Assembly: GCA_029204225.1 (NCBI GenBank)
Contig: CM055095.1
Location: 27,769,702-27,821,482, forward strand
DNA from: Diphasiastrum complanatum
Lineage: Eukaryota; Streptophyta; Lycopodiopsida; Lycopodiales; Lycopodiaceae
Length of the DNA stretch: 51,781 nucleotides
Direction of reading: 5' to 3'
In this document: piece after piece, positions 11,702 to 23,600 of the stretch
How positions within the stretch are numbered: the stretch's first letter is position 1
Layout of the letters: each line of letters starts with the position of its first letter
Notes under the pieces: generated by a model
Told to the model about the DNA's origin: nothing
Database searches by the model: none
The model's input: the letters and a program-made list of their open reading frames with translations, nothing else
Position numbers and translations under genes: made by a program

Positions 11702-13181
11702 ACCATATATCCTCCTAACAACAACCCAATTCACCCCAGCTTCATCTGCCATAAATCCTCAAAATGGCACTTCATCCAAACCATGTTTTCTCATTACACC
11801 ATTTAACATCTCCCAAAATTTTACTTGCGCTTTAGTGTCTTCAACCTTCATCTCACACACTGGTATCGTCTGCAAACTCTGTAAACTGCAAGGAAGAAAA
11901 ACACAATGTTCAAAAGTGAATCTTATCATATAAAGTTTTTAATTGTAATACCTCGGGTCATAAACATGGGTGGCCATTGTAGTCCATCCACGTATTCTTT
12001 TGGCGTGGTCGAAGCACACCTAAGACTGTTCCAATTCACCTCCTCTCTACATTTGTTTAACTATACTAACACCTGAAGCCGACCCAACAATGAACATCTT
12101 AAAAATATAACATCTTTCATTATCCATATCCGAAACTTGTCCAGGAAAGATCCTTGAAAGTAATCGTACTGACACTTCTCCTTTAGTTTTGGAATAGAAT
12201 CAACTAAATCCACACATGGTTGATTGTCAGTTCTAAATTCGTCTATCCACTTTCTCAACCTGCAGAAGATCAGTTCAAAAAAATATTTGTGAGCAGTATA
12301 AATGCACAAACAAACTATAGGCAACAAAGACTGCATAGAAAAGATAGAAATCAACTAGTAACTATGCAAGACCACCTTTGATTAGTCAAGGGTTGCAACC
12401 GGTCCAATATAGATGAAAATTGCTCTGTGCTCATTTTTTCTAACCCGGAGTCATATGCAGGAAGCAAGCCATTCATTATCAATTCCTTGGCGACCTCCGT
12501 TTCTATCTTCTTCTGTCCCACACCTAGTAGTTTGCCAATTTGTTCTTTTATGAGATTTCGTACAATATTCTATGTCTGCAAAGATTCTCCTTCAACAACA
12601 TCATGACTATGTTTTCCCAGGTGAATGACCAGCCTTGTGTATCTAATATCATGTGGAATCACGTAATATATTTTTGCAGGACATGTATCAACGCATGCAG
12701 GTCTAACACCACAATGATAACAAGAAAAGCCACCATGAATTTTCTCAATAGGGCCCAAAGGGTAGCACACACATAATTTTCCTCTCCGTTTGGTAGTGTT
12801 CGCATGTTCGAACGACTTTAGACTACCGCACATCTCATTCATGCAAACAAAAGAACCCCCACAGTAGGACATTCTTGCATTTCTTGCAAAACCAGAAATC
12901 GATGTCGTAACGTAGCGAATCCATGGATGACCATCCCTACTCTGCTCCATTCCGGACATCGAGTTGCTTTTTTTTGAAACACTTGGCAATTCAAAAATAG
13001 AATCACCATCAAACCTGGAAGGAATGTCAGTCACCGGCTTGATGGCCTTTACTTCATCAGCTAGCTTGTGCAATTTGTTGTTTGTTGATAATTTATTGAT
13101 CAAATCAAATGGCGACAATGCAACTGATGCTTGATTGTCTTGGGTGCTTGACCTTCGAATGACATATGGAGGAGTGGCAAC
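11702..13181 (-). pseudogene. Decayed multi-exon transposase-like gene
   Basis: Three exon-like blocks on the minus strand read in order. Exon 1 (13181-12376) carries a Cys/His-rich zinc-binding region: FVCMNEMC, CYHCGVRPACVDTCPAKIYY and RLVIHLGKHSHDV, reminiscent of the WRKY-GCM1/FLYWCH zinc folds fused to Mutator-like transposases. Exon 2 (12259-11952) holds LRKWIDEFRTDNQPC and STTPKEYVDGLQWPPMFMTR. Exon 3 (11885-11702) holds QVKFWEMLNGVM and GFMADEAGVNW, then is cut off by B1. The first intron has GT..AG ends and keeps frame exactly (phase 2). The second has usable sites but I could not make its phase agree. In-frame stops follow LQT (exon 1), VLV (exon 2) and VPF (exon 3); I saw no frameshift within exons. 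An ATG-bearing first exon may lie near 13333. The transposase assignment rests on motif memory, and the superfamily is uncertain. Confidence 0.55.
12260..12375 (-). other. Intron 1 of the transposase-like gene
   Basis: These 116 bases begin GTGGTC and end in a T-rich tract followed by CTTCTGCAG on the minus strand. Removing them joins LTNQ to RLRKW with the split Arg codon AG/G restored, which is the main support for real splicing in the ancestor of this copy. Confidence 0.6.
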
Positions 13182-14264
13182 CTAGGACCACAACAAATGT
13201 TTTGGCTGGATGAATTCTGAATGAGACCATAGGAAACCATCATTGGAGTGCTCGTTGAAGTTTGAGATATTGAATGGTAAAGAACAAAGCTGATCTCTGC
13301 AACAAAAAAATACGAGACAATCACACTCTCCAATATATTTGTAGTATCCCCATTGTCACCATCATAAAAAATTTGGAGTCCTGATACATGACCTTGATAG
13401 TTCTCATTGAGAATGTCCCAAACTTAGAATCACAACTCGTGAATAGGACAGAGCAGAAACCATAGATAGAGTTCAAAATTGAAAACAAGAATAGATAGTG
13501 ACAGATAGTAAGCGATCTCCCTAGTTCGTGAAAGGAACTTTTGGCTATTACTAGTGGCCAAAATTGTATTTTTGTATTTCCAGTACTTGTATTTGCGGCT
13601 AATTAATTACAATTTCAATGAAAAAACCTAGTGGCTGAAATTACAATTAATGAGCCGCAAATACAATTATTGGAAATATTATAGGGGTCTTGTCTCCACA
13701 AATGCTCTACATTTATGTAGAAGTGGCAGTATGTAGATTAATTTTTTTAACATTACAATGCTTGCTGCACCGACTAAAGAGCTGACATGCACATATTGCA
13801 TTAAATTCATTTTTGGATGTGGAGATAGATAGAGAGATAGGGTAACATCCAATTGAAAATGAGTTGGCATTAGTATGTAGGATGGCTTTGGGAGTCCAAG
13901 CACCTTATGGCTTGGGCAAATCCATGCCATACAAGCCCATCAAATTCAAACTTTGCACAAGAACATAGCTTACTCACAAGTGCAGCTTTTAAGCTTTAAT
14001 TATTCCAAACCTTGCTATTGGTATTGTAGACCAATCCTTATAAAATTCAAAGCATGAAACGTAAGCAGTTTTAGGAACATAACTTAAAAAACAATCACTT
14101 TTAGCAACTCTTGAAGTCCATCATGTGTGCATGAACTGTATTGTAGTGTTGAGTGAGACTACCATTCATGTTGGTGTAACTTCATAAAGCTTCATACCTG
14201 AATGTGAGGCGAAGCCATCTCCTGCGTGCTACCCATCTCCAACTGCTTAAGCGAAACACTCCTT
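13182..14264. other. Intergenic, with one imperfect hairpin
   Basis: I see no convincing coding sequence here. The first 150 bases could hold an upstream exon of the transposase-like gene (minus strand, short frame ending near 13100). The only distinct structure is the inverted repeat at 13576-13677. Confidence 0.5.
13576..13677. repeat. 42-bp inverted repeat forming a hairpin
   Basis: The arms 13576-13617 and 13636-13677 are reverse complements with five mismatches out of 42 and an 18-base loop. Both arms share the core TTGTATTTGCGGCT. The size would suit a very small foldback element or a small-RNA precursor. No target duplication or second copy was seen in this window. Confidence 0.75.
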
Positions 14265-16519
14265 ACGTACTAATGATTTCAAACAAAAAATAACGGTTTA
14301 GAGTTCTGCAAGGCCAGCGGAATGCATCAACAATATACAACCAGCTATTCGCCTCAGTCCAATGGTGATCGAAAGTGCCAAGAGCATGTTGGCCCATGCC
14401 TCTCTTCCAAAGAAATTCTGGATAGAAGCTGTTACTACAACTGCCTATTTGTAGAATCAATCCATCACCAAAGTCCTGAATGGCAAGACACCTTATGAGG
14501 TGTGGACAGGATCGAAACCATCACTCAAAAATATTCAAGTGTTTGGATGCATCGCTTTCGCTTGGATCCCAAAAGATCTAAGAAGAAAGCTGGATGACAA
14601 GAGTAGGAAACGATTTTCATCAGCTATTCCCCAGACCACAAGACATACAAGCTTTACAATTTGGATACCGAGAAGGCATTCACTAGTAGTGATGTCATTT
14701 TTGTGGAAGACCAGTTCATCGACCACAAGGGAAAAGCTGCTGATAAATCCGACCCAAGGATCGAGCTACCAAATTTTGATCTAGGGATTCAACTACAAAA
14801 TAGCAGCTCTGACCGAGACAATGAGTCAGAACCTCAACGAGTTAACCCACATCAGAGGACCGAGGTTCAACCCGGAAGGTCGAACAGGTCCAAACAACCT
14901 CCATCCAAATTTATGGATGATCCGGCCTGCTACTTTGTGCAGGAACCAACCACCGTTTCTGAGGCTATGTCTACTCTTGATGATGACCAGTGAAAGCAGT
15001 GATGGACACCGAACTCAATTCTCTGATGGAGAATCACAATCGCTGAGCTGCCAAAGGATTGAAACCCAATTTTATGCAAATGGATATTCAAGACGAAGTA
15101 CGACGCTGAAGGAAGGCTAAATTATTACAAGGCCAAGCTAGTCGCCAAAGGCTTTTTCCAGATTCCAGATCTGGATTATTCAGAAACCTTCAGTCCAGCT
15201 GTCAAACATACTTCGATCCGTCTACTCCTCTCCTTTGCAGCCGTAGCAGATCTTGAAGTCCACCAAATGGATGTCCAGACTGCTTTCCTCAATGGAACAA
15301 TCTAAGAGGAAATTTATATGACGCAGCCAGAGGGATACGAACTCAACAACAAGCAAAAACACCTTGTATTCAAAATCCACATGGTGCTCTATGGCCTGAA
15401 ACAGTCAGCCAGAGCTTGGTTCCAGAAAATCAACGCATTTATGATAGAGAATGGTTTTATTTCAAACTCGGCAGACTCAAATGGCTACTTCAAGTCTATA
15501 TCAGATTACTTCATCATCATCACTCTCTATGTAGATGATACACTCTTATTCAGTAACAATCTGAATCTGATGAAGGATACAAAATGCATGTTGGCCCAGG
15601 AATACAAGATGCCTAACATGGGTCCAGCCACTATTGTCTCGGAATCCAAATCCAATGAGATTGACCCAACAGATTGATTTTTATCAATTAGCAACGATAT
15701 CTCAACAACGTGTTGGAAAAGTATGGTATGGCCAACTGCAAACTAAGTCACTTTCCACTCGACCCTGGACTAAAATTATCAAAGGAACAGTCTCCTCAAA
15801 CTGAGGTAGAAAAGAAGAAAATGAAGCGCTACCCATTTCAATCCATCATCAGCTCACTGACGTACACAATGATTTGCATGCAACCAGACCTTGCATATTC
15901 GATCAGTACACTTAGCCAGTTCCTATCAAATCCAGACTTAGCTCACTGGAAAGCGCTAACAAAGGTCATGAAGTACATCCAAACAACGAGAACTCTCATC
16001 ATCTGCCACAGAGGTAGCCAAACTGCCAACATACTTGAAGCCTACACAAATGTGGATTGGGCAGGAGATGTCAATACTAGAAAATCAACTTCTGGATTTG
16101 TATTTTTATACAACCAAGGCCCAATCTCATAGAACAGCTGGAAGCAGACCTCACTTGCATTATCATCAACGGAATCCGAATACATAGCTGCCACACATGC
16201 AACCAAAGAGACGATCTGGCTAAGACAACTGCTTGCAGACATCAACCTTGCACAAACACTTCATACAACAATCTACTGTGACAATCAAAGCACAATAGTG
16301 TTATGTCTCAATCCGAGGTTTCACTCTCGAAGCAAACATATTGAAATCAGGTATCATTACCTTAGAGAGAAAGTGCATAGCAAGGAAGTAGCATTGGTTT
16401 TCTACAGAACAAACTACATGGCAACATATTACTTCACAAAAGCTCTATCAAAGGAGCAACATCTCATATTTAATGATATGTTAAATTCGAAGATCAAGGT
16501 TTTTCAGGATCCACATTAA
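14265..16519 (+). pseudogene. Copia element C, integrase to RNase H
   Basis: This copia fragment is more distant from families A, B and D. It begins inside the integrase core (NNGLEFCKASGMHQQYTT, then SYSPQSNG). It continues through integrase C-terminal sequence (FWIEAV, GKTPYEVWTGSKPSLKNIQVFGC) and a linker to reverse transcriptase (ALYVDD equivalent TLYVDDTLLFSNN at about 15520-15555). RNase H (AYTNVDWAGDVNTRKSTSG; CDNQSTIVLCLNPRFHSRSKHIEIRYH) ends with a stop at 16517-16519. Several stops and frameshifts are present: TAG in integrase near 14450, a shift near 14630, and TGA or TAG near 14990, 15304 and 16131. Nothing upstream of 14265 matches integrase, so gag, protease and the 5' LTR are lost. 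Confidence 0.88.
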
Positions 16520-16690
16520 GGGGGAGTGTTAGATTTCTTATGCTCAGCCTTAAGAAATCATTCAAATAATGAGCATCCTGAAAACCAAAGGCCGACTACA
16601 TGTTTAGGACCTTCGCATTTTTTACCTTTGAGAATTTTGTGCCTTAATCATTTTTTTAGGCAGCTCACCGACCAAAAATACTCTCCCTAC
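16518..16690 (+). repeat. Polypurine tract and start of element C 3' LTR
   Basis: AAGGGGGAG (16518-16526) follows the RNase H stop and is followed by TGTTAGATTTC at 16527, the usual copia arrangement of polypurine tract then LTR start. How far the LTR extends is unclear. By 16901 the sequence is gypsy leader in the opposite direction, so the LTR is probably truncated. Confidence 0.6.
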
Positions 16691-17592
16691 ATTGGCGAGT
16701 CAATGCACGAGCTAGTGGCAAGTCAAAATCTGACTCGTCGAGATCATAGAGCAGGCCCGAAAGTTTGCTCTACTCATTGAAAAGCAAAAGTCAAAAAGAT
16801 GAAAAAAAAAAAAAAGTGGAACAAAGTCTGAAAAACCTATCAAAAATGAGAGAAAATGACAAAAAAAAAATACCAACTAAAATCCACTCCTAAGACTGTT
16901 TAGCGCCGTCTCCCCGGCAACGACACCAAACAAAAATATTGGACCCTTTCTGTGCCTCTCTAATCGGTGTGATCAAGAGACCAAGGAAGGGGCTCTCCAA
17001 CCGAGTGTATCAATGTAGGACGGGCTTCGATCCAATGGAGAGAGGGCTAAGCGACGAAATAGGAGTGGGGATCTAGGCTTGCTAAGGTTGTCAGTCTTAG
17101 CTTCGGATATGATCATAGAATTGTCATAAAAGATGGGGATGACTGGCAGTGGAAGCTCGAAGCTTTGAGTGTAGGCGTGTAGGAACGGAAACGCAACAAT
17201 TAGCAGTAGAAATATTCAAGAAGAATATAGTACAATAGCTTCAGCTTGTCGAGTGTGATAACGCTGGCTACAGAAGAACTCTGATTGTGTTAAGACAATA
17301 CTTTGATTAACTCATACATAGCCTAATTCAGCTAGTATATATTTACAAGTGTCTTCAAAAATATCTTACGATCATTGAATGCTATTTATGCCAGTCTTTG
17401 TATATGTACAAAGTGGGTAACCGCCCTTGAGATATTTGGTTGTCCAGTTGTTTTTAGGGTTGATGATAAGTTGGCGATGTCAGTCCGACCGCCACTATTG
17501 GAAAAACCCGAAGGTGCCCTTAGCTTGAAAGTATGTAAATCTCGAAGGTGCCTCTAGAGTGAAGACAGGGAAAAATGCAAAAAAGACGAAGG
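16691..17592 (-). other. Ty3/gypsy leader relic and unassigned DNA
   Basis: Read on the minus strand, 16936-16901 contains GGTGTCGTTGCCGGGGAGAC followed by GGCGC, the motif that follows the primer site in many plant Ty3/gypsy elements. Downstream in the same sense are several CGAGTCA/TGACTCG motifs (16696, 16731). No gag frame follows. The rest of the interval to 17592 shows no coding sequence I can support. Confidence 0.5.
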
Positions 17593-17848
17593 TTTCATAT
17601 AAGTAAACGATATCATTTGCTGATTGATAACCACACGGATTCACATTTAACAGTATTCTACGACGGCTCTCACATGTCAATACTAGATTCTCTGGAAGTT
17701 TTGTTGAAAACAGTAGATGGCGCTCGTATTTTGCTATGTAAGATCAAGTACAACCATGCTAATAATGTGACCGTAGGGCGCCTTGCCAACGAATTGCTTT
17801 TTCTCTACTTGCTTCAACTGTACAGGTGCTGGTTTTGAATGTTAGACA
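17593..17848 (+). repeat. Dispersed repeat, copy 1 (256 bp)
   Basis: This is a near-identical inverted copy of 49155-49409. Both copies keep an open frame of about 70 residues. Comparing the two, roughly eight of nine codon differences change the amino acid, which argues against a selected protein. It is best called a non-coding dispersed repeat, about 31 kb from its partner. No terminal inverted repeats or target duplications were found. Confidence 0.8.
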
Positions 17849-19054
17849 TCGGATCCTTTGATATTCATGGCTACGACCAAAGCGATCTTCACAGCGGTTC
17901 CTAAGGGTGAATTTTGGAACAAGTTAGAATTTGTGCAACATGAAAAAAAAAACCCTGCAAATAAACCAGTAGAGATTGGTTTCATGTACTACTAATTTGT
18001 TCTGCACACATATATTTAACATTTCTCATGCGTAGCTCATGCAGTTACCTGTAACATATTTTTGACATGAAAAATTGTTGTATTCTTTGTTGTTCCATAG
18101 GTTACAGGTCGCCTTCATTTGAAAGCAATCAACAACATTGGAACGAGTGCCTTGTTTATCTGGTACTGTAATTGGACCTAAGGGCATCACCAACTTGAAA
18201 ATCAAAGATGCATGGATTGACAAAATATTGGCGCTTGGAGAGGCATTCCCAATTTCAGGACCTAAAAATTCCCAATATATTCAAACAACCTTGGCAAAGT
18301 TGAATATTCGTGGACGATTTCAAGTTGATGAGCACGGTTACGTTGTTTCATACAAACACATATAAAAATAAATTTCAATTTTGTATGTCCACAAATTGGT
18401 GCACTGGAATATATTGTGTGGATGAAGTATCAGTAGTAGTTAAAATACCAATACTATCACAACCCAAGCTTTTAGTATTGAACTTCAAATACCTATGTCA
18501 TGTAGATAACGTATTGACATAAATGGGTCATATAAATAAGGTGCTTCTATTGGTTGTTGATACAAATCCATTCTGATTACATATCATGTTTCAAATATTT
18601 ACGTTTAGCAATTTGGAAACACATACCCGTTCTAGAAAAGGTATCGAGTTCTTCCAGTTTTTTTAACCAGAAATATCGATAGATACATGTTGGGCCTTCT
18701 AGGAAAATGTAAACTATATATATCGTACTAATAAAACTTTGTCACGCAAAATATATTTTCCATATGAGGTGGTTTGTAATATTTGTTTTTTAGTGAACAA
18801 TTATTTAGCGCACATTTTGTTTATGCTAGAAAACAATATGTTTATTTCAATCTTATACATGGTATGTTTTATTTATTAGACATCATTTATGCGAGAAACA
18901 ATATGTTTAGTTCTCACAAATTTTGTTGCAGTTTCTTATGAACACATGCGAGAAAGCCAAAATTTGCTATCCAATTCAAAAACAATTTACTTGAAGACAA
19001 CTGAATACTTGCTAGATCTGATCGCATTTCAGACAAACAATTTCATGGTCACAC
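17849..19054. other. Unassigned DNA flanking element B2
   Basis: An open frame at 18138-18365 (plus, 75 residues, hydrophilic) could be an exon-like fragment because a splice-acceptor-like AG precedes it, but I recognise no motif. The rest is AT-rich and shows no feature. The last bases, 19050-19054 (CACAC), match 25656-25660 and are one copy of the B2 target duplication. Confidence 0.4.
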
Positions 19055-19330
19055 AGTTAGAATTAAAGTTAGAATCACTGTGTTACTGTACTGTGGGTCC
19101 TATCAGTGGATAAGGATCAGTTGGCCTCTCCACGAGGCAAGTCGACGGGACACGCGTCCCGCCAACGGCAACCTGGGTCATGCATGGGTTGCCTGAGTGA
19201 ACAACTATATGTACAGTGTAATTTCATTTTGAGAAATACAATTGCTTTGTGAGCTTGCTGAGGAGAGTGATTTTCTGTCTGTGTTACTGTGTAGCATGAT
19301 CTGTGTTCCTGTGCAAAGCAAATTCTAAGT
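19055..19330 (+). repeat. 5' LTR of B2
   Basis: It runs AGTTAGAATT to AATTCTAAGT and abuts the primer site. Its termini are not TG..CA. An 8-bp perfect inverted repeat, TTAGAATT/AATTCTAA, lies two bases inside each end. It is GC-rich around 19128-19162, including ACACGCGTCCCGCC. Confidence 0.9.
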
Positions 19331-19342
19331 TGGTATCAGAGC
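19331..19342 (+). other. Primer binding site of B2
   Basis: TGGTATCAGAGC is an exact match to the complement of the 3' end of plant initiator-Met tRNA. It follows the LTR with no gap if the LTR ends in GT, or with two bases if it ends in AATTCTAA. Confidence 0.92.
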
Positions 19343-20642
19343 CGTACAGGGAGTGTACACAGTACAGTGTCGCCGTTGAAGAGAGCTTTGGGAGAATTGT
19401 CTTCTGAGAGTTCGGGGTTTTACGGCGGGTTGAAGATAGAAAGAGAAGCACTAGTGCATGGTTTCTAATTTATAGAGGCTTGCTAAGCTCAGCAGAGGGA
19501 TTATTAGCATGTGCATAGCATCAGACAGGGAAAAATTTGGTGAAAAATTGACAATTTCGAAGCCAGCTGAAAATTGAAACCGGACTTGGGGTTACAGTTT
19601 TTATACATAATTGGTGATTTCTTGGCTGTTTGTGCACCGTTTTGGATGCCGTAAGGACAGGATGGAAGCTAATCACACTGTCAATCAGCCATGGAGAGAT
19701 TCTGAGGTTTCTGTCAGAGATTTGTCTCCAGACAGTTAACCTAGCAGATTTGCCGTAAAAAGGTGAAAAAGCCACTTTGTCAAGTTGAGCTAAAATCACC
19801 GTTTCTCCACGGAGTTTCCTGACTGAACACTCTACAGTCATGGATTCAGTAGGGTGACCCTGCTCCAGGCCTCGAATCGTGTTCAAAACGATCCACAGAA
19901 GAGCTTGATCTGATAGTTTTCAGAGAAGGGAGGCGCGGTCGCAGGCAGAGAAGTCGTGGGCAACTCGCGCGCCCAACGCAATGAAGAACTCAGTGTACCG
20001 AAGATCATAGCATCTGCAGGAGTTTGGTTCGATGCCCAGATGTACTTTGAACCTTTAGATGAGGTGTCAAATGAATCAACGGTCCAGAATCTGTGATGGG
20101 AGAGAAATTTGAACCACAAGATTTGGTTCAGCCATTGGATGAGCTTTGAACAGGGCCCTGAAGAATTGAAGTGCATTATGGCCTTCAACTTCATTAAAAA
20201 TTTTCATACTGAAAGTTGAGTTGGGTCCCTTCACAAGTGAAGAGTGAAGTTTCTTCAAAGTGAAGAAACAGTTCAAAAGCTAGAAAAGTCCCTATGTTTG
20301 GGTCCTTTGCCCGTTTTGACCCAAACGAAAGCCTATAACCTCCAAACGAAGGGCACCCGGACTATACCTGCAAGTACGGTACAACAAAACAGAGTGGTTG
20401 CAGCGGAGAAAGTGTTCGGAGTACGCCAGAAGTAGTTTCACCATTCCACTGGGCACGTTGTTGGGAGTTGACGACTGAGTGCATTTCGGAAGGCGACGCC
20501 GATTTGGCTTTCAAATTGGTGGAAAAGCGGCGAGTGGCCTGGTAAGAAAAAAAGTGCAGGTCATTATTTTCAACTTCTGACATCACTGTTAGCCTCGACA
20601 TACTGTTCTTAGCCAAAGGCAGAAGTTTCAAGCAGTTTTGCA
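19343..20642 (+). other. B2 leader
   Basis: About 1.3 kb of untranslated leader lies between the primer site and the gag ATG. Short frames on both strands show no recognisable domain and no repeat across elements. Confidence 0.7.
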
Positions 20643-23600
20643 ATGGCAAACATGGGAGAGTCCATTTTGAGTGAAAGTAGCAAATTGGACGGGATTTCCA
20701 ACTATGCAGTGTGGAAATTCAAAATGAAAAACATACTGATGGAGAAAGATGTGTGGGAAGTTGTCACAGGTGATGAGAGAAGGCCGCCAAATGAAGCAGA
20801 CATCAAAGTGTTCGACAAAAAGATGAGGAAAGCTTTGACCTTCATTAACTTGTCAGTGAAGGATCACATCATTACCCACATTTGTGATGCTATTACATTT
20901 AGACAGGCATGGGATGTGCTGAAGGAGCAGTTCGAGACGTCAAATCCATCAAGAATCATGTTTCTGAAGTCAAAGTTGAATAGTGCCCGCATGGAGCAAG
21001 GAGAGCACATTCAGACGTACATGACCAGAATCAAGACAATGAGAGATGAATTGCATTCTATTGGAGAGCGCATACGTGATGTGGAGCTGGTGCATAATGC
21101 ATTATGTGGCATTGCAGAACCCTATCAGATGTTTGTGAGCGGAATAGCATCAAGAGAAAAATTGCCAACCTTTGACGAGCTCACAAGAATCTTGATGCAG
21201 GAAGAGCAACGATGAGAAATGGTGAAAGCTAGACGTCAAAATACTGATGATCAGGCACTTGCGACACACCAAAAACAAGGCAAGGGCAAGGGCAAGAAGA
21301 AGACTAAGTAGCAATTTGCCAAGTCTCAAGAGGATGAGGGATCTTCCAGCAAAACTAAGAAGAAAGGCAAGTGCTTCCATTGTGGTAAACAGGGCCACTA
21401 GAAAAGTGAATGTCGCAAATTCCTGGCGGAAGAAGGCAAGGGGAAACCAAAACAAGCAGGTAACCTTGTCGAGGTAACAAGAACTGGTTTAGTAGTTTGA
21501 AGGCGTTGGATAATGGAACATCTGTTTCACAAGCAAATGGTGAAGTGTGCATGATCAAGGGGATAGGCACAGTTTCAATCCAACTGCCTGATGGCAAAAG
21601 CAGGATGATCAAGGAGGTACTTTACGTACCAGGTTTGAAGAAAAATCTACTTTCTGTTGGAGTCATTACTGATCAAAAGTTGAAAGTAGAATTTGCCCAT
21701 GATTGTTGCTTTGTGAAGGATGCGAACCAAAAGTTCAAAGTTATTGCGAATGGAGTAAGAGAGCCCAATACAAAATTGTACAGGTTGAATGCTACAATCA
21801 AGGGGCAACATGGACTTGTATCATCCGTTCCTTTGCAAACTGAGTTGTGGCACAAGAGGCTTGGTCACTTGAACTTGGGAAGCCTCAGTTTGATGAGAAA
21901 ATTGGAGATGGTAACAAGACTGCCTACCGTAGAAAATCACTTAAAATTGATGTGCGAATCTTGTATATATGGGAAGCAGCATCGAGAGAAGTTCAATAAA
22001 GGGGGTGTTGCAAGAGCAAAGAACATCCTGGATTTAATCCACACAGATTTATGCGGGCCTATGAGGACCATGTCCTTAGGAAAAGCCTTCTATTTCATGA
22101 CCTTTATTGATGATATGTCACGTAAGACGTGGATCTACTTCTTGAAGAAGAAATCAGATGCTTTTGAGAACTTCAAGAACTTCAAAAACTTGGTCGAAAA
22201 TCAGACAGGTGAGAAAATCAAAGTCCTAAGATCAGATAGTGGAGGTGAGTATAAGTCTAATGACTTCAATGATCTTTGTAATCAATGTGGGATTAAAAGA
22301 CAATTTACGCAAGCTCATACTCCTGCTCTCAATGGTGTATCTGGGCGCAAAAATCATACAATTGTGGAAAGTGCCAGATCTATGCTAGTTGAGATGAAAT
22401 TACCAGTAGATTTTTGGTCAGAAGCATGTAGCACGACAGTCTATCTTCAAAATAGAAGTCCTACCATTGCCATACCAAAAATAACACCTGAGGTGTGAAA
22501 ATTGTCAACATTTCCTAGCTAGTTTGAGGCCTAAATTGGCTAAAATTGTAAATAGTTTTGGTTCTGGAGTTTCACACGTGTGAACCAGGCCACAATGTTT
22601 TTATTTACTGTATTTTTTCAGTATGATGAAGTGTCAAACTTCATACCCTTCAAAATGAGACCATTTTGATGTATTTTGGTCATATAAGCCATTTTTAGCT
22701 ATTTTTCCTATATAGGGAATATCTAGGGTCAAGTACCTTCTAGAGAGTCATCTTCCTCATCCATAAATAGTAGGGAAGTCGTGGAGAACAGGTTGGAGAA
22801 ACCTTTTGTATGCTTCATTGAGATCAATAGATCATTGTCATTGTTTCTTCCTCCATTGAGAGCATTGTTGTGTGTATTGTCTTCAAGCTATTGTGTATGA
22901 TCTTAGGTGCTTTCCAAAAGTGGTAGGCTGATGTATTATGGACTGTATAATGCTATTTTGGGCCGCACTTGATGTTTATGGAAGTTTCCATTTGTGATAA
23001 ATGCTTTTTGATCAAGTTCTTTGCATTCTAGGTAGCATAGAATGTGTTGCCAATTCCTAGCTTATGTAGTTTGGAGTGCAAGCATTCAAGCCAATGATCT
23101 TGGAGTTTAGATCCACTTAGGATCTGTATTTTTCACAAGGAACCATTCACAAAGAAGAAGCCAAAGGTGAACCACTTGCGAATCTTTGGATGTAAGGCCT
23201 TTGTACATATTCCTAAGGAAGAAAGACGTAAACTTGATGTAAAAGCTATCAAGTGCATATTCCTAGGATATGATGATCGCATGAAGGGCTATAGATGTCT
23301 TGATCCAGTCGAAAACAAAATCCATATAAGCCGAGATGTTATCTTTGATGAATCCAAGATGTATGAAGACGAAGATGCTGAGAAGATAGACACATCCAGT
23401 AGGAAAAATGGTATAGTGAGGATACCACCTGATGATGATCCATTCATTGACCTTCCGAGTGATGAACATGAGGATACATCTCAAGATACTACTACTCAAC
23501 CTCAATAAACAGGTTGGAGAGGTAGGGACAAACCTTTTGGTGCAAGAAGGATTGAAATTGCATGTGACAAACGCAAGGAGAAGGATGTACCGTGGGATAC

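Noticed and set aside
19521-20276. Minus-strand frames in the B2 leader
   Set aside because: They run antisense to the element, have no motif and no matching frame in related copies.
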